From positions 73,767,817-73,831,816 of the forward strand of contig CM038220.1 of assembly GCA_021442155.1 (NCBI GenBank): a stretch of 64,000 nucleotides of DNA, written 5' to 3'. The DNA comes from Cymbidium sinense (taxonomy: Eukaryota > Streptophyta > Magnoliopsida > Asparagales > Orchidaceae). The translations under genes were made by a program, and so were the position numbers. How positions within the stretch are numbered: position 1 is the stretch's first letter; each line of letters opens with the position of its first letter. The notes under the pieces were generated by a model, which was not told the DNA's origin, did not search any database, and saw nothing but the letters and a program-made list of their open reading frames with translations. Shown one piece after another: positions 25,773-38,312 of the stretch.

Positions 25773-28700
25773 TAAATTAAGTAATTAAAGAGTAATTAAG
25801 TTAATTAATTTATAATTAAATCTTATTTAAGCCATAATTACTGCTCAAAATTAATTAAGAATATTTTTAATAAATTCTTCTCTAAAATACCTTAAAATGA
25901 ATATTTATTTATATTTTTATGATTTGTTTATGATTTATTTATAATTTTTCAAAGTTTCAGTTGATTTAAATGACTTTTCATGATTTTTTATAAGGTTGTT
26001 TGAGCTTCAAAATTCAATATTTATCAATCCAAAAATCCTTTTGACTTAGAATTTTATGGTAGGTATTTTAAATTCAATTTCAATCCCTAAAAATTTCAAA
26101 TCAATGTGATGTGTATTTTTAGTTTAATTAATAAATTTAATTTTTATTAAAACCTAAATTAAGCTTAGAATACTCCATAAAAATTAGGTATTTTGGATTT
26201 TTTGGATTTCTCTCTAAAAGATGAATCCAACGAACCCTTACTTATAATTTTTGGTTAAGTATTTTATTTTCAATAAATTTTTGAAGTTTTAGATAATTTA
26301 ATTAATTTTTAAAAGCCAAAAATACCCAAATTTCTTACTTAACCCACTCGTGCGATGACGGCGGAGTGTGAAAGTGTCGCGGATTCGAAAACGACAGCAA
26401 AAAAGAGCGGAAAAGACTATGATGGTTGACCGATCGCCTCGACGGATCGACGGTCCATATTGATTCATGTGATCCAGTAGATGAAATCAAGTGGATCTGG
26501 CATTTAATCACAGTCGACCATCCCTATTGAAGCAAGATCGGGTTGCTTCATCTGCTTCCCAGCTAACAAAATCGACGGACAGAATAGTAAAAATCATGAA
26601 AAAAATGAATGGGAGAGTCCATTTCAAGCCCAATTTCACATTGATTCTCGCTAAAAAACTCCTACTTTTGTATTGGGATCATGTGAAATGAAGAATGCAA
26701 GGTTTTTCTAATGGAAATTCTTAAAATTGAGTAAACATCATCACAAACAAGAGATCCTATGGCCGGCTAAAGGATTTGAAAATTATCTCACTAGGGATGG
26801 TTTCTAGCATCTGTGTTGATCTCAGCACACTCCTGGATGAGATATGAAGCCTTGGAATGAATTTAGATCCTTGCATTCACTTGGAATGTTGTATCCACCA
26901 ATGGTCGCCGCCTCTTTGCCGGAATCCGCTTGATTTTGGTATTTTTCCATCGAGAGGAAGTGGGAAAAGGGTTTCTCTCTTTAACTAGAGTTCTTATAGC
27001 TTCTCTAATGTAGAAATTCAATGAAATGAGTGCATCTTTTCTTATGTACTTGGTGGTGGATGAAAATAACCTCTCATGATAATTTTTGGCTCTAGTGGAT
27101 GTCCTATGACTTGGAGTGGTTGGGAATGGTAGGAAATCATCCTAGGTGGCTTAGTTTAGTTGGCCAAAGTTTGGGAGGTGCCTGCCAAGAGGGATTAGTG
27201 GGTATCATATGGGTTTCAAAGGCTCTAATGGGGGAGGTGAGGTGAATTCACCTCCTCAAGAGTCATGGCCAACCCAACCACCTCTTGGGTCAGGTTGGTT
27301 AGTGTCCTAAATGCCTAGGTGGGCTAATGAAAGAGTACTAAGTGGCCAAGGAATGGAAATGGCCCTTCCCCTAAGTGATTTGCCTCATTTGATACCCTTA
27401 GCCTAAAGGTGGGATGGTCATTTGGCATTAGATTTGATTTGGGCAAATTTGAAATGAGTCAAAAGTTGGTTGGCCCAAATTTCATGTCATTTGGAATTCA
27501 TTAGGTTAGGTTTGGCTCAATTTGACCCATTTAGGTCAAATTGGGTCAAAATGGGTTAGGCTGACTAATTGGTCAAATTGGGTCAAATGAAAAGTTAGGT
27601 CAAGTTCATATGACCATTTAGAGTGTGTTGGTTTCATTGGTTTGGTTTAATTTATTTAGATTTGATTTTGGTTCATTTGAATTCATTTGGGTTAAATGGA
27701 TCAAGTTGACCTATTTGACCCAATTGACCAAATTGGCTTGGGTCATGGCTTAATTGGAGGTCAAGTCATGTTCAAATGTTGATTTTGGGTTGATTTGAAT
27801 CATTGGTTTCAATGGATTTGGCTTAGGTTGTAATTTGGTTAGTTTGGGTTCATTTGAGTTAAAGAGTTGACTTGCTTAAAGGGCTAAGTTGACTTGGTTT
27901 GACCCAATTTATGATAAATGATCAATCTGGGATGATCAACAATCATGTCATAAAGTTTGGATTGGCTTAATTCATTTTTGATTTGGATTGAATTGGATTT
28001 TGGTTTATGTAGGTCAAATTGGCCACTTTGGGTCAAGTGAGCCAATTGGGCTTAGTTGCTTGATTTTGGTTTGAGTTTGATTTAGTTGAGTTTATATATG
28101 GATTTGATATTGATATATAAATCTAATTGCAATTTGTTTGGGTTCAAATGAGTTTAGGTTCATTTGAGTATTTCAAGTCAAATGGGCTAAGTTGGGTTTG
28201 ACTTGGGTTGATTTTGATTTGGCTTGATGATTGTAGATTTTGTTTATATTTAGAATGGTGATTGATAGAATGATTGATTTGTAAGAAAATCAAATGAATT
28301 TGGTTTGATTTAGATAGAATTTTGGCTAAGTTCATGAAATTGGTCCAAAGGACTTAGAAGGTTTTTTGATTTAATTTGATTTAATTTTGATCATTTGAAT
28401 GTAGATTTGATTTATATTCAAGAACATAATTGAAGATATAAATTGATTATGAGAAAATCAATTAATTTTGGATTGATTTAGATGGAGTTTTGGCTAAGTT
28501 CATGAAACTGATTCAAAGGACTTATGAAAGATTCCAAGTTTGGATTTGATCATGGGCTTCAATCATTTGGCTTGGGATTTGAATTTGGATTTGGATTTGG
28601 ATTTGAATTTGAATTTGAGTTTGATTATAGGCTTGATAGGGTGAATTTGGATTGGATTTGGGTTGTAGGGTAGGAGGGTTATCCTAATCCTTAAGGCATA

Positions 28701-28858
28701 CCTTAATCCTATGATTAAACCTTCTAAGTCTCTAAGTTTAGGTTAAGTGTTCACCTAATCACTGGAAGTGTCTTATGATTAAGAAATCTTAGTGTCTAGA
28801 AGACTCCTAAGTTTAAGATGAAGAGATCGAGAACTCACTCCAAAAATGAGATCAACAA
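25773..28858 (+). repeat. Long repeat family, forward copy (right part)
   Basis: Continues the copy broken at 23119, from the equivalent of about 3790 to about 7320 of copy 1. The zone that should hold the hairpin and TATA-like box (about 26330-26400) is replaced by unrelated GC-richer sequence. The tgggtcaa-rich and G/T-rich parts are present at 27400-28650. The copy ends at atgagatcaacaa, after which the family continues inverted. No coding sequence seen. Confidence 0.7.
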
Positions 28859-29834
28859 CAGCCAACCATTAACTCGAAGGAAACATATGAGGTGGAAAAG
28901 CCATGTAAGATGCTATGAAGAGAGGAATATGTTATAGAAAGAGTGAGGTGGAACATCAAGACAAACTTTCCCCAATCCAAAAGCATTCCCCCCTTTCTTC
29001 CTCCACTCCTTATTCTCACTAATTTTAAGTGTTCTCAATCAACTAATCACCCCTTAGAGCTAGCCTCCAAGAGTACTAATGACCTTTAGCAATTTAATTT
29101 GAAGAAAAACTCTTCTCCATGGATAAAAGGATATAGCTCACAACAAAGGCAAACAAAAGAGGAAGGAGAGTCCACCTCCTCAAGATAGTCAACCTCGCAT
29201 GTTCATGAGGTGAAGAGAGATCAAACCACCTTGCCAGAGCTTTCATCGCTAGCGGCCAGATTCTAGCCATCTCAAATCTCACATAGGAAGCTTTCTTCCA
29301 AGCATGGGAAAATAGGAAGGAGGCTTTATCTAGCCAATTTGATTATCCCAACATGTTCTAAAGATAAAAAGAAGGAGAAATGAAACTTTCTTTGGACCTC
29401 CTGTCAACAGCAAGCCAAAATTCAACCAAATCTGGTGACTAAACTCTCGGCCAAGCATAAAATCAAGGGAAGAGTGATTCTCCCCCACAATTGAAGATTC
29501 TTATATGTCCCATGGCCAAAGGCAAACTCAATCAAGCCTTTCCCCAATCATGTCATTGTCGGCAAGCTGAAATTCGATCAAGTGTGATGGCAAGCGGTGA
29601 GCTTTAGTCTCTATGGAGATCGACGGGGAGACAAGACATGAAACTTCTCCCAGAGGCTCTCCCCATCCCCGCAAACAAACCACGGTGGTCATCGAGGATT
29701 GACGCCAATGAGGTATGGGTTCAAACCAACCACCCTTGCATTTTGGCTTGGTCCTTTGTGAAGGAAAGTCGATCACCATTAAGATCAAACTATAAGGATT
29801 ACTTGCAAATTGATCCTTGATTGATTTACAATTG

Positions 29835-29837
<3 letters not shown>

Positions 29838-29874
<37 letters not shown>
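29838..29874 (+). repeat. (CT)n microsatellite
   Basis: An uninterrupted run of CT dinucleotides about 37 bases long. Confidence 0.95.
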
Positions 29875-29877
<3 letters not shown>

Positions 29878-30153
29878 TCGCTCACCGTTCAGATCGTCGA
29901 CGATAAAGATCAACGAGCCAACGACTCTCGATTCTTCAACAAAAGGGAGGAGACAAATTTCTGCAATCCATTTCTTCTGTTAGGAATGGATGGCTTAGAT
30001 CTAGTCACATGTTTGATGAAATCCCATATAGGATCCATGGACGAAATCATGACCATCATAGATCATCTCGCGTGACCGCCACTTTTGATGTAGGATCCAC
30101 GTAAATCTCGTGTGGCCCAATGGGGCCGCTCCACATGGCAAGTGGCACCGCGT

Positions 30154-30171
30154 TGGCGCCATATGGCACCA
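30154..30171. repeat. 18-base near-perfect palindrome in the inverted copy
   Basis: TGGCGCCATATGGCACCA equals its own reverse complement except at one base pair. It lies where the promoter hairpin of the family is expected in the inverted copy, so it may be the counterpart of the hairpins at 4019 and 11978. Confidence 0.7.
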
Positions 30172-32475
30172 ACCATTTAAAATGGATAATTCATTGTTTT
30201 TTAACTTAAATAAATATTGAAAATTGCCAAAACTTCAAAAAATTATAGAAAATAAAATATTCATCCAAAAAAATACAAATAAGGGCTCTATAAATTCATC
30301 TCAGTGAGAGGCATCCATTAAACCCAAAATTCTTAATTAGTTTTGGGTAATTTTGGGCTAAGTTGGGTTTAGATGAAAAAAAATCAAACTCAAATTAAAC
30401 ATAAATCATTAATTCAATAAATTTGAAACTTTTAAGAATTGGAATGAAGGTTAAAACCCATCTTAAATAAATTTGTCATGATTTCTTAGCAAGTTAATTT
30501 CAAAATATAAAATTTTCAAGCCTTAGGGTGTGATTTAATGAAATAAATTAATAGTAAATTAAAAAAAATCATGAAATCAACTTAAATCAACATAATGAAT
30601 CTTAATGAATATAAAAATATCATTAAAACTAACTAAAATTTATAAACTCTACAATGACCTAATTAAGCAATTAAATTAATTAATTAATTCAATTAAATGA
30701 TTAGAACTTAGAAAAATCATAGAAAATCGACCAAGATCCCATAAATTCTAAATGAACCCTCTATGAATGCATTTTCTAGAGAAAAATTTAAGAAAATTAA
30801 AATTCCTAATTGATATCATCTAATTTAAGTTTAATTTAGATTTTATTAAAATATTTAAAAATCTTAATTAACCCTAAAGTACACATCTAATTAAGAAGAA
30901 ACTTTAGGGAACTTAAATTGGCAAGGATCTTCATTTGCCATAAACATTTCAAGGTCAAATGATTTTTGAATTTGAAGTTATTGAATTTCTAATCCTTAGG
31001 TCAATTTATGTAAAATAATAAATCATAAAATCATAGAAATTATAAAATTCATAAAATCAACTTAAAACATTTTCATTAATATTAAAACACTTGAAGAAAA
31101 TTTTCCAACCCTTTGAAGTTAAAGGATTTGATTAATCATATATTTGGGGTTTAATGAAATGAAAGAAAATAAAAATGAAATCTTAAGTTAATAACTTATT
31201 AAATTCATGATAAATCAATCAATTAATTAAAATCAACACTCATTTACTTCTTAATTTCATATCCAAATATGAAATTCATTAACATGAAAATTTCTTAACT
31301 CCATTTAGGTTAATGATTAACATAATTCTAGATACAAATAAAAGTGATTAAATAAGTCAATTAAACCTAGATAACCTAAAAGTTTGAAATAGCCTACGCT
31401 AAGTTAGGTGCCCAAAATAGCCTTCTATTTCTTAGGTTATAAATTGATAAATATGATTTTATTTCAAAAGATTAAACTTTAACATGTAATAAATCAACTT
31501 AAACCAAGAATAAATTAAGACATCAACATAAATGTATTATGTTAGCTAATTTAAGTTACATGAATATAAACACTAATAAAATAAGTGATAAGCCTAATTC
31601 GAATCAAATAATCAAATCATTCAAAAGTAAATCAAACCAAAATGAACATTAAATTTGATTAAACTCTTAAATAAGATTTAAACAAACATATTAAATCTTA
31701 ATCAAAGGTTATCAACCAAAAGATCATAAATCAAACTAAGAAACATTCAATCAAATTAAAGGAAATGAAAAGAATAATAAATCTTAATTAAAATTCAAAA
31801 TAAAACTAAAGAACAATTAATCAAATCAAGAGAAGTGAACATAAGTAAAAAAAACTTCTAGTTTAACAATAACGTGTACCTATAAAGCAAAATTATGAAA
31901 AGTAAAAAACTTAAAATTAAATTAAACCAAATCTTAAAAAACGTAAATTGAAACTTGAACTTAAAATGCTTAACAAAATCTTACCTCATAAACCCCTTCT
32001 TCACACACTAGATTACTAGGTCATCAAACCTAGACTTAGGTTGGATCGATCTGTGATGTTCTGTGATGTGAAGTGAAATATTTTAATTATTTTGTGATGT
32101 ATTATTTTAAACTGGATGGTAGAATGTTCTTTCTAATTGAACACTATTTTCTATAGGGACTATGTTAAAATGGACTATCATAATAAATATATAATGTTTG
32201 ACCATCATTTAGAACTAACTTTGAAATACATGGAAATAAGAACATATTTCTTTAATCGAGAGTATTCTTATGAAGAGATACTCATTTATAAGATGTAATT
32301 AACTATAAGATCTTACCCTTATAGAGAACTATGATCCTAATATAAAACAAATCTTGTCCTAATTTTTCATGTAATTCAAGGGAAGAATCCATAGAATATT
32401 AAAAAGACCCATTAATCTTAGAAGTCCTTATTTAAGTAATCAGATCCATTATAAGAGACCATCAACGAGTTCTTC

Positions 32476-32950
32476 AAGCATCAAAATTGTAGGAGATCTA
32501 CTTCTGATGTGCCTCATAGTTCAATACATGCAACATTGTTACCTACCATTGCACCTGCAACTACATTTGTTGATCTAAGACAATCAACTATTTATAGGAC
32601 AGGAACACTTAGCTGGCCCGTCAAGCCATTATTCCTCTTCACTTTGTTCAGGATGGAATATCCCAAAGGGTGGACAATCACATATGCAGATGTTGTACAT
32701 GCATATGTCTTATGGGACACCCATGATGTCTCCAATTAGGGTGCCATCAATGTCATATTTTTCAGTCTCACATGTGATGCCATCATCAATGTCTTATAAG
32801 AAAGCATATATGATGTCTCAATCTTCTCAATCATTTAACATGACACTACAAGAGCTGGAAGAGGAGATAGCTAACAAGGAGTATCAACTCAAAATCGAAT
32901 AGTACAAGCACCTAATAGATAACATGAGGGTTAGAAGCTATATTGTGTCG
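32476..32950 (+). other. Unassigned gene-like fragment
   Basis: Directly after the repeat ends, about 475 bases of more balanced composition follow. Two overlapping frames are open (32509-32739 and 32684-32902). The second contains a Met/Ser-rich stretch and then a likely short helix or coiled coil, TLQELEEEIANKEYQLKIE, ended by a stop. The switch of frame suggests a broken gene or transposon tail. I do not recognise the family. Confidence 0.25.
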
Positions 32951-35230
32951 TCGTAGAAGACATTAGTATATAATGTTAAATAAGAAAATATTTTTGTCTT
33001 GAACTCAAAATTAGTTATGTTAAATGAAGTATTTTGACTTATTTATATTAAAATTATAATGTTAAAATTATTTAGTCACAGTTATTATGTTTCAAATATA
33101 GATATAATACAATAAAATTAAATCTATTTTCAACAACTAAGTGATGAAACATAAAGTACATTTTCTAAAATAAAGTTGCATAAATTACTTAATGAGAAAA
33201 AAATGTCAAGATTAATACATACCTAACATTATTATTAACATCATTTTTTTCAATAATTGTACAATTTAATGTCATAAATTAATATCTTCCATCTAAATAT
33301 TTTTTAGTAAGATTTTTTTTGAAATTGTATAATAATTAGAATTTTATAATAAATTTAATAATATTTTTTATTAACTTCTTATTTTTTTAAAAAAAACTAA
33401 ATAATATATCATTTTTTAAGAAATTAAGAAGTTTTTCAAAAGAAAAATACTTTCAATTTTTATTTATACAAAAAATATATAAATTATTTTATTTATTTTT
33501 AACAATCATTCATCAAAATATAATTAATTATCTAACTATTTCATCTTTTAAAACAAAATTACAAATGGAGTTTTGCTAGGTGGAAGCCAAATCATTAAGA
33601 AAATGCCCTTCGCAAGGCGTTTTCACTCCTTTTATAAATTGTATTTTCAACTTGCTTCTTTTAATAATTGCAATTCAACCCGCTCATTCTTAAAATTTGG
33701 CCTCAAATAATTTATTTGTGTCTAAGTAAAATTAATATGAATATGTAATTTAACTTAATTGATCTCCTAATAATTATAAAATTCTATTTGTGAGTTCTTT
33801 AATCATTTTAAAATATGTGTGTATTATTTTGAGGTTTTGGTAATAGATATACTCAATCAATGCATTGAATCTAAAAGTTATCATAAAACTAAGTGCATTT
33901 GGGGCAGAACTTTCTTTCTTTCTTTTAGTAAAATAAAGCAAAGCGCTTTGTTTTACCACCTTTTTTTTGTTCTTTAAAATTTTGTTGAAACGTTATTTTT
34001 GACAGAGTTATTAGAGTGTGATAGCTGCTAGAAAGCTGATTTTTGAATTTTTCAAAAAAAAAAATATTTAAGTGTGTATCATTTTTTAAGAAATACAATC
34101 TCACTTCCAAAACTTATAGAAAAAATTGTGTTCTTCAGTATTTTGATAGAGTGTGTATCAAGAACTCAATTTCTAACTATTATCTAGAGAACAAAGTTGG
34201 CATTGAATAACTACCTCATATTTTTTTCTTGAAAATTGATACAATTTGATAATAGTCAATATTTAAAAGAGCTTCAATAATATTAAGAAATGCTCATATC
34301 TCGTGACTACATTTTTAGAATTTTTTTTTTATTTGGAACATAATGCAAAAGTGATTCTTCGATGGATACATTATTGCAATCAATTCAAAAATAATTTTGG
34401 CAAATAAAATCAAAGAAATATTGTAAAAGCTCCTGAATGATGCTCAAATTTTGATTATATATCTTATTGGTTAATTTGAACTATATGTCCTTGATAATGA
34501 TCTTAATGGTGAATGTTAATTTATGTGTGGAGACATATTTATATACAAAAAGTTTGGTGTTAAGGGTCTCCCATGTGAATATATGTTGGTTGACAAGCTT
34601 TAGTTATTATAGTTCATGTGCAAAATTCTATGCATAAGAATGCTAAAAATATTTATACAACTAGATATGAAAACACCTAAGCAATTCTTAAAAAAAATAG
34701 AGTGAGTTACTGTGTACTCCAATAAATATAATGATTATCCAAAGAAAATAGAAGGTCTTGAAAGAAGCGAAGAATGCAATACAATGTAGGTGCATCCCAT
34801 CTGGACTTAGAAGCTATAATCAAATTACTTAAGCAAAGTGCCCACCAGCTTCATAATAGTTTTTATTATTCTTGTTAATTCTTATCATTGTAATTTATTT
34901 TAGTTGTTAACTTGTACTTTGTTATATTTATCTTATAATCTATTGTGTTATAACTATTGTGATAGCTCTTTGTGTTATACTTCTTGATTATAACTAACAC
35001 CTAAACATTCAAATTCACATAAACAGTATCAAATTTTTTAATATTATAACAAAAAATGGCACTAACATTAATTTTTAAAATTAAAATGCATTTGTTCATA
35101 TATATAGTAAAAATACTATATTTGTAAACATCAACTTTTAGGTCTAGATATGTAAATGCAAAAGAATTATGTGCTATGTAGGTAAATTTCCAAATTTTGT
35201 TATATATATTTTATAATATATTATATTTAG
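32951..35230. other. AT-rich intergenic DNA
   Basis: No open frame of note and no recognisable element, apart from 33895-34135. That stretch resembles the AT-rich family found at 37900-38012 and 53922-54640 (tttggggcagaactttc, then gttatttttgacagagttattag) and holds the 12-base perfect palindrome caaagcgctttg at 33939-33950, itself flanked by gtaaaa and ttttac. Confidence 0.5.
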
Positions 35231-35266
35231 CTATTTGGATTGCTCTCTAGCTGGAGCAGAGGGAGT

Positions 35267-35302
35267 GTGGGGGCACTAGGGGTAGGTGCCAGGTGCCCCC
35301 AC
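35267..35302. repeat. GC-rich hairpin
   Basis: GTGGGGGCAC (35267-35276) and its exact complement GTGCCCCCAC (35293-35302) flank a 16-base loop. It stands out in AT-rich surroundings and marks the left edge of the tandem repeat that follows. Confidence 0.85.
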
Positions 35303-35356
35303 TGGCCCACCCACGCGATACAAGATTTAGGAATTAGGATTTAGGATTTCAATCGA

Positions 35357-35800
35357 AACCCTCGTCTTTCTTCCCACCCTCTCTACACTTTTACTTCTAT
35401 AAATACCATGAATCTGTCAATTCACGAAGGTAACCCTCGTCTTCAGTCTTTCCTCCCACCCTCTGTGAGCTTCTACTTCTCTAGATCCTGTGAATCCGTC
35501 AACGAAGGACTGACTGGCGAAGGTAACCCTCGTCTTTCCTCCCAGTATCCCGCCTTCTTCGTACTTCTACATTTCTAAATCCGGTAAATCAGCCACGACT
35601 CACATTCCAAGCCTCGTCGACTTGTGAAGCTGCAAAGGTAAACCTTGTCTTTCCTCGAGTCTCCAAACTCTTCACTCTCCTTGTGCTTATGCTTGTCTTA
35701 ATCTCATAAATCCTTCTACCTAGGCATGTATGGACATTTGAAACCCTCGTCTTTCTACCTACTTCAAAGCGGATCCATCCACTATTGTCGGAGTCGCGAA
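35357..35800 (+). repeat. Degenerate tandem repeat with aaccctcgtcttt core
   Basis: The core aaccctcgtctttcctccca begins at 35357, 35432, 35525, 35641 (as aaccttgtct) and 35742, giving unit lengths of 75, 93, 116 and 101 bases. Units also share cttctacttctctaaatcc and gtgaatccgtcaacgaagg. The core resembles the telo-box (AAACCCTA) of plant housekeeping promoters, and each unit join has an AAGGTAA donor-like word. It may descend from a 5' untranslated leader, but no open frame follows. Confidence 0.65.
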
Positions 35801-36477
35801 GGATCAAATCCGGATTTAACCATGTGAAAGCGGCTTTAGCAGATTAAACAAATACTTCTTACTTCTTAGACTAACTATGCAAAGGAGGAAAATTTTATCA
35901 AAATTTGAAATTCTTTTTATTTTTTTATCATTCAAATCAAATGGCTTCTTTAGCTTTGCTATTGAATATTAGAAATCTAAATAAAAGCAGGCAAGCAGCA
36001 TTTTAAAATATTTTTTAGTTGCTGAAGCCTAATATTATTTGTAGCACATTTTTGTTAAGGGAAATATGCTTTTATTTGATGATGAAAAATGTTGCTGAAT
36101 ATTTTTGTTCGATTCTAACTGAGCAAAATGTACATCTATTAGTATTTAGCTTGATTTTTTTATTGGTAGTTCATAATGAGTTATTTTGCTTAAAAGAATT
36201 TAAGAATCTGAAGTTATATCATATAATTATCTTCGAAATCACACAATATGCTTACTTCAAGTTTGGAGTTGGGAAATGCAAAATGTATTTTAAGAAATGA
36301 TAAATTTAGTAGATTTTATCATTTAGTTAGAGGAACGTATAATTTAAGGGAATTTATGTACACATTATGCCAAATATTTAAATTTGTATATATATTCTTA
36401 TAATATATTACAATTAAAATTATATAAAAACATATGAATTTCATTTAATAAGTTAATATTAGTAGTATTTTGATATG

Positions 36478-36480
<3 letters not shown>

Positions 36481-36530
<50 letters not shown>
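36481..36530. repeat. (AT)n microsatellite
   Basis: About 50 bases of uninterrupted AT dinucleotides. Confidence 0.95.
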
Positions 36531-36533
<3 letters not shown>

Positions 36534-36760
36534 TTATTATTATTATAAAGCATCTAAAATCAAATTTCTTATTAAATTTATTTTATTTAAGATAAATAGA
36601 ATATATAATTAATCAATTAAATTTTATATTATTTTAATCCAAAAAATAATGAGTAAAAGACTATCATGACCAGAAAACTGTTTTAGATTTTTAAAATTTA
36701 TGATTTAATTTAATATCGTAAATCAGGTAAACTTTGTAGAATGAGATAATTAGTAATTAT

Positions 36761-36762
<2 letters not shown>

Positions 36763-36792
<30 letters not shown>
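36763..36792 (-). repeat. 30-base T-run, possible poly(A) tail of a minus-strand retroposon
   Basis: Thirty T in a row are followed by non-AT sequence (ggtcgggaactctggcttg) that differs from its surroundings up to about 36890. Read on the minus strand this is a short GC-moderate stretch ending in a long A-run, as expected of a SINE or a processed copy. I cannot assign it to a known family. Confidence 0.4.
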
Positions 36793-36793
<1 letters not shown>

Positions 36794-36915
36794 GTCGGGA
36801 ACTCTGGCTTGTTTGGGTCTGTTTAGCCGGCCTTGTGTCCATTTCCTTAAGGATTTTTTATTTTTTTCGTCCATTCCCGAGTGGGTGGATAAACTGATTC
36901 ATTAATTTTATACTT

Positions 36916-37021
36916 CGGGCAGCTGGCAAGCATTAAAATATAACTAAATTATATTTAAATAAATAAATGAATTGCAAGAAATAAAGGAAATCAAAGGTCG
37001 CCTTTCTTGCCAGCCTGCCCG
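36916..37021. repeat. Inverted repeat, 15-bp arms
   Basis: cgggcagctggcaag (36916-36930) pairs with cttgccagcctgcccg (37006-37021), with one extra base in the right arm, across about 75 bases of AT-rich DNA. Confidence 0.8.
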
Positions 37022-37899
37022 TTTACATAACTTCAAATTTCTATCAATTATTTCATTTTACAAATATTTTTTATACCTATAAACTAGATAAATTTATTTG
37101 ATGAAAATATAATTAATTTTATCTGAGGCTACTCACAAAAATTATTAATTGATTAATTTAACATAATTTTGATTAATAAGCTCTCTTAATAACTACGAGA
37201 AACATTTTTCGTTAAATTAAGTGAAAATATGAGCTTTGGATGAGAAAATATAAATTTCAGGGGAATATCATAAGATCTTGAGGATAAATTTTGCATTTTT
37301 TTGCACAATCTAAACATTGATATCCTATTTATAGGGAGACAATCAAAATCGAGGCTATAAGATGGATGGCGGCCATAGATTACAAGTACTATTGAAGTAT
37401 TCGGTACAATTGCAATCATGTAATAGCCTGCTCTAGTTTCGATCACGTATCTATTTTATTTATTGGGCGAATCTGCTGAGAATCGTTAGGCCAAATTCAT
37501 TAGTTGAGTTCTGTAAACCATGCTATTCGAGAAGGATTCAAGACATCCTCACTCTTTATAATAAAATAAAAAGGAATATATATATATATCACATAATTTT
37601 TATATAGTTATATACTCTAATATCTAAATTTTAGTTTTTTTTTTTTATATATAGTATCATAATCTTCAATATCACATCAAAAATATCATCATTATTTATT
37701 TTTAAGCATAAAAAGTGTTATATAAATAAATATTTAACTTAAGTATTAGATATATAAATGTATAAAAATTATGTGATATTTATGTAAACTTTTTTAAAAT
37801 AAAATAAATAATGATTGATCTTTGAAGAAATTGATAAAATATTTTCTCTTCTATTTGAAGAAATAAGTTTGAATCACACTTCTAACTATTAACCAATAA

Positions 37900-38012
37900 T
37901 TTGTATCTTAGATGCATTTGGGACAGCTTTTTCATTAATATATGTTTCAAAAAACAACCACAACTACATTTAGTTATAAATTTACTGACTATTTTTTAAA
38001 AAATTTATAGTT
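37900..38012. repeat. Fragment of an AT-rich dispersed family (MITE-like)
   Basis: Landmarks catttgggacagc, ttcaaaaaacaaccacaac, tttagttataaattt and aaaatttatagt match the copies at 53922-54640. It ends exactly where an LTR begins, at the same family position as the insertion at 48503. Confidence 0.55.
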
Positions 38013-38312
38013 ATTGTGTGCCAAAAAACTTGTAATGATAGAGTAAAATTTCACACCTTAGCTTTATTTGGAAATCTATTATGCACACAGATAGTTGAAA
38101 ATATAATAAGAAACTACATAATTTTTGCATAGAAAAATCCCAGAAAAAAGAGAAAAAATTACAGGGCTTAGCCAAATAAAAATGCTCCACTATATATCTC
38201 TTTTGGAATGTAAAGTTTAAATCTTCCCAATAACGAGATTACAAATTTTATATGAGAAAGCCTGACAATGGGAATTCCATAATCAGTAGCTACTACGATA
38301 ATTGGGTTATAA
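38013..38312 (-). mobile_element. LTR fragment (3' end part), duplicate of the left end of the 48503 element
   Basis: Matches 48503-48800 closely, including tttatttggaaatctatta and aaactacataatttttgcat, and shares the 12 bases before it (aaaatttatagt). It stops at ggttataa, where another LTR begins. The rest of this LTR piece resumes at about 48410. It is therefore a duplicated LTR end that was later split by about 10 kb of inserted elements. Confidence 0.65.

Larger units (their letters stand above)
28859..32475 (-). repeat. Second inverted copy of the long repeat family
   Basis: On the minus strand it runs from the closing part of the unit (32250-32460 matches the type of 19270-19520) through the AT-rich part to the promoter area (about 30100-30190) and the GC-moderate part (28860-29830). 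It is more diverged and shorter than the other copies, so internal deletions are likely. Its right end lies close to the same unit position where the first inverted block ends. No coding sequence seen. Confidence 0.55.
35801..37899. other. AT-rich intergenic DNA with microsatellites
   Basis: No gene seen. Open frames here are short and AT-driven. It holds the (AT)n run, the T-run and the inverted repeat listed separately. Confidence 0.6.
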
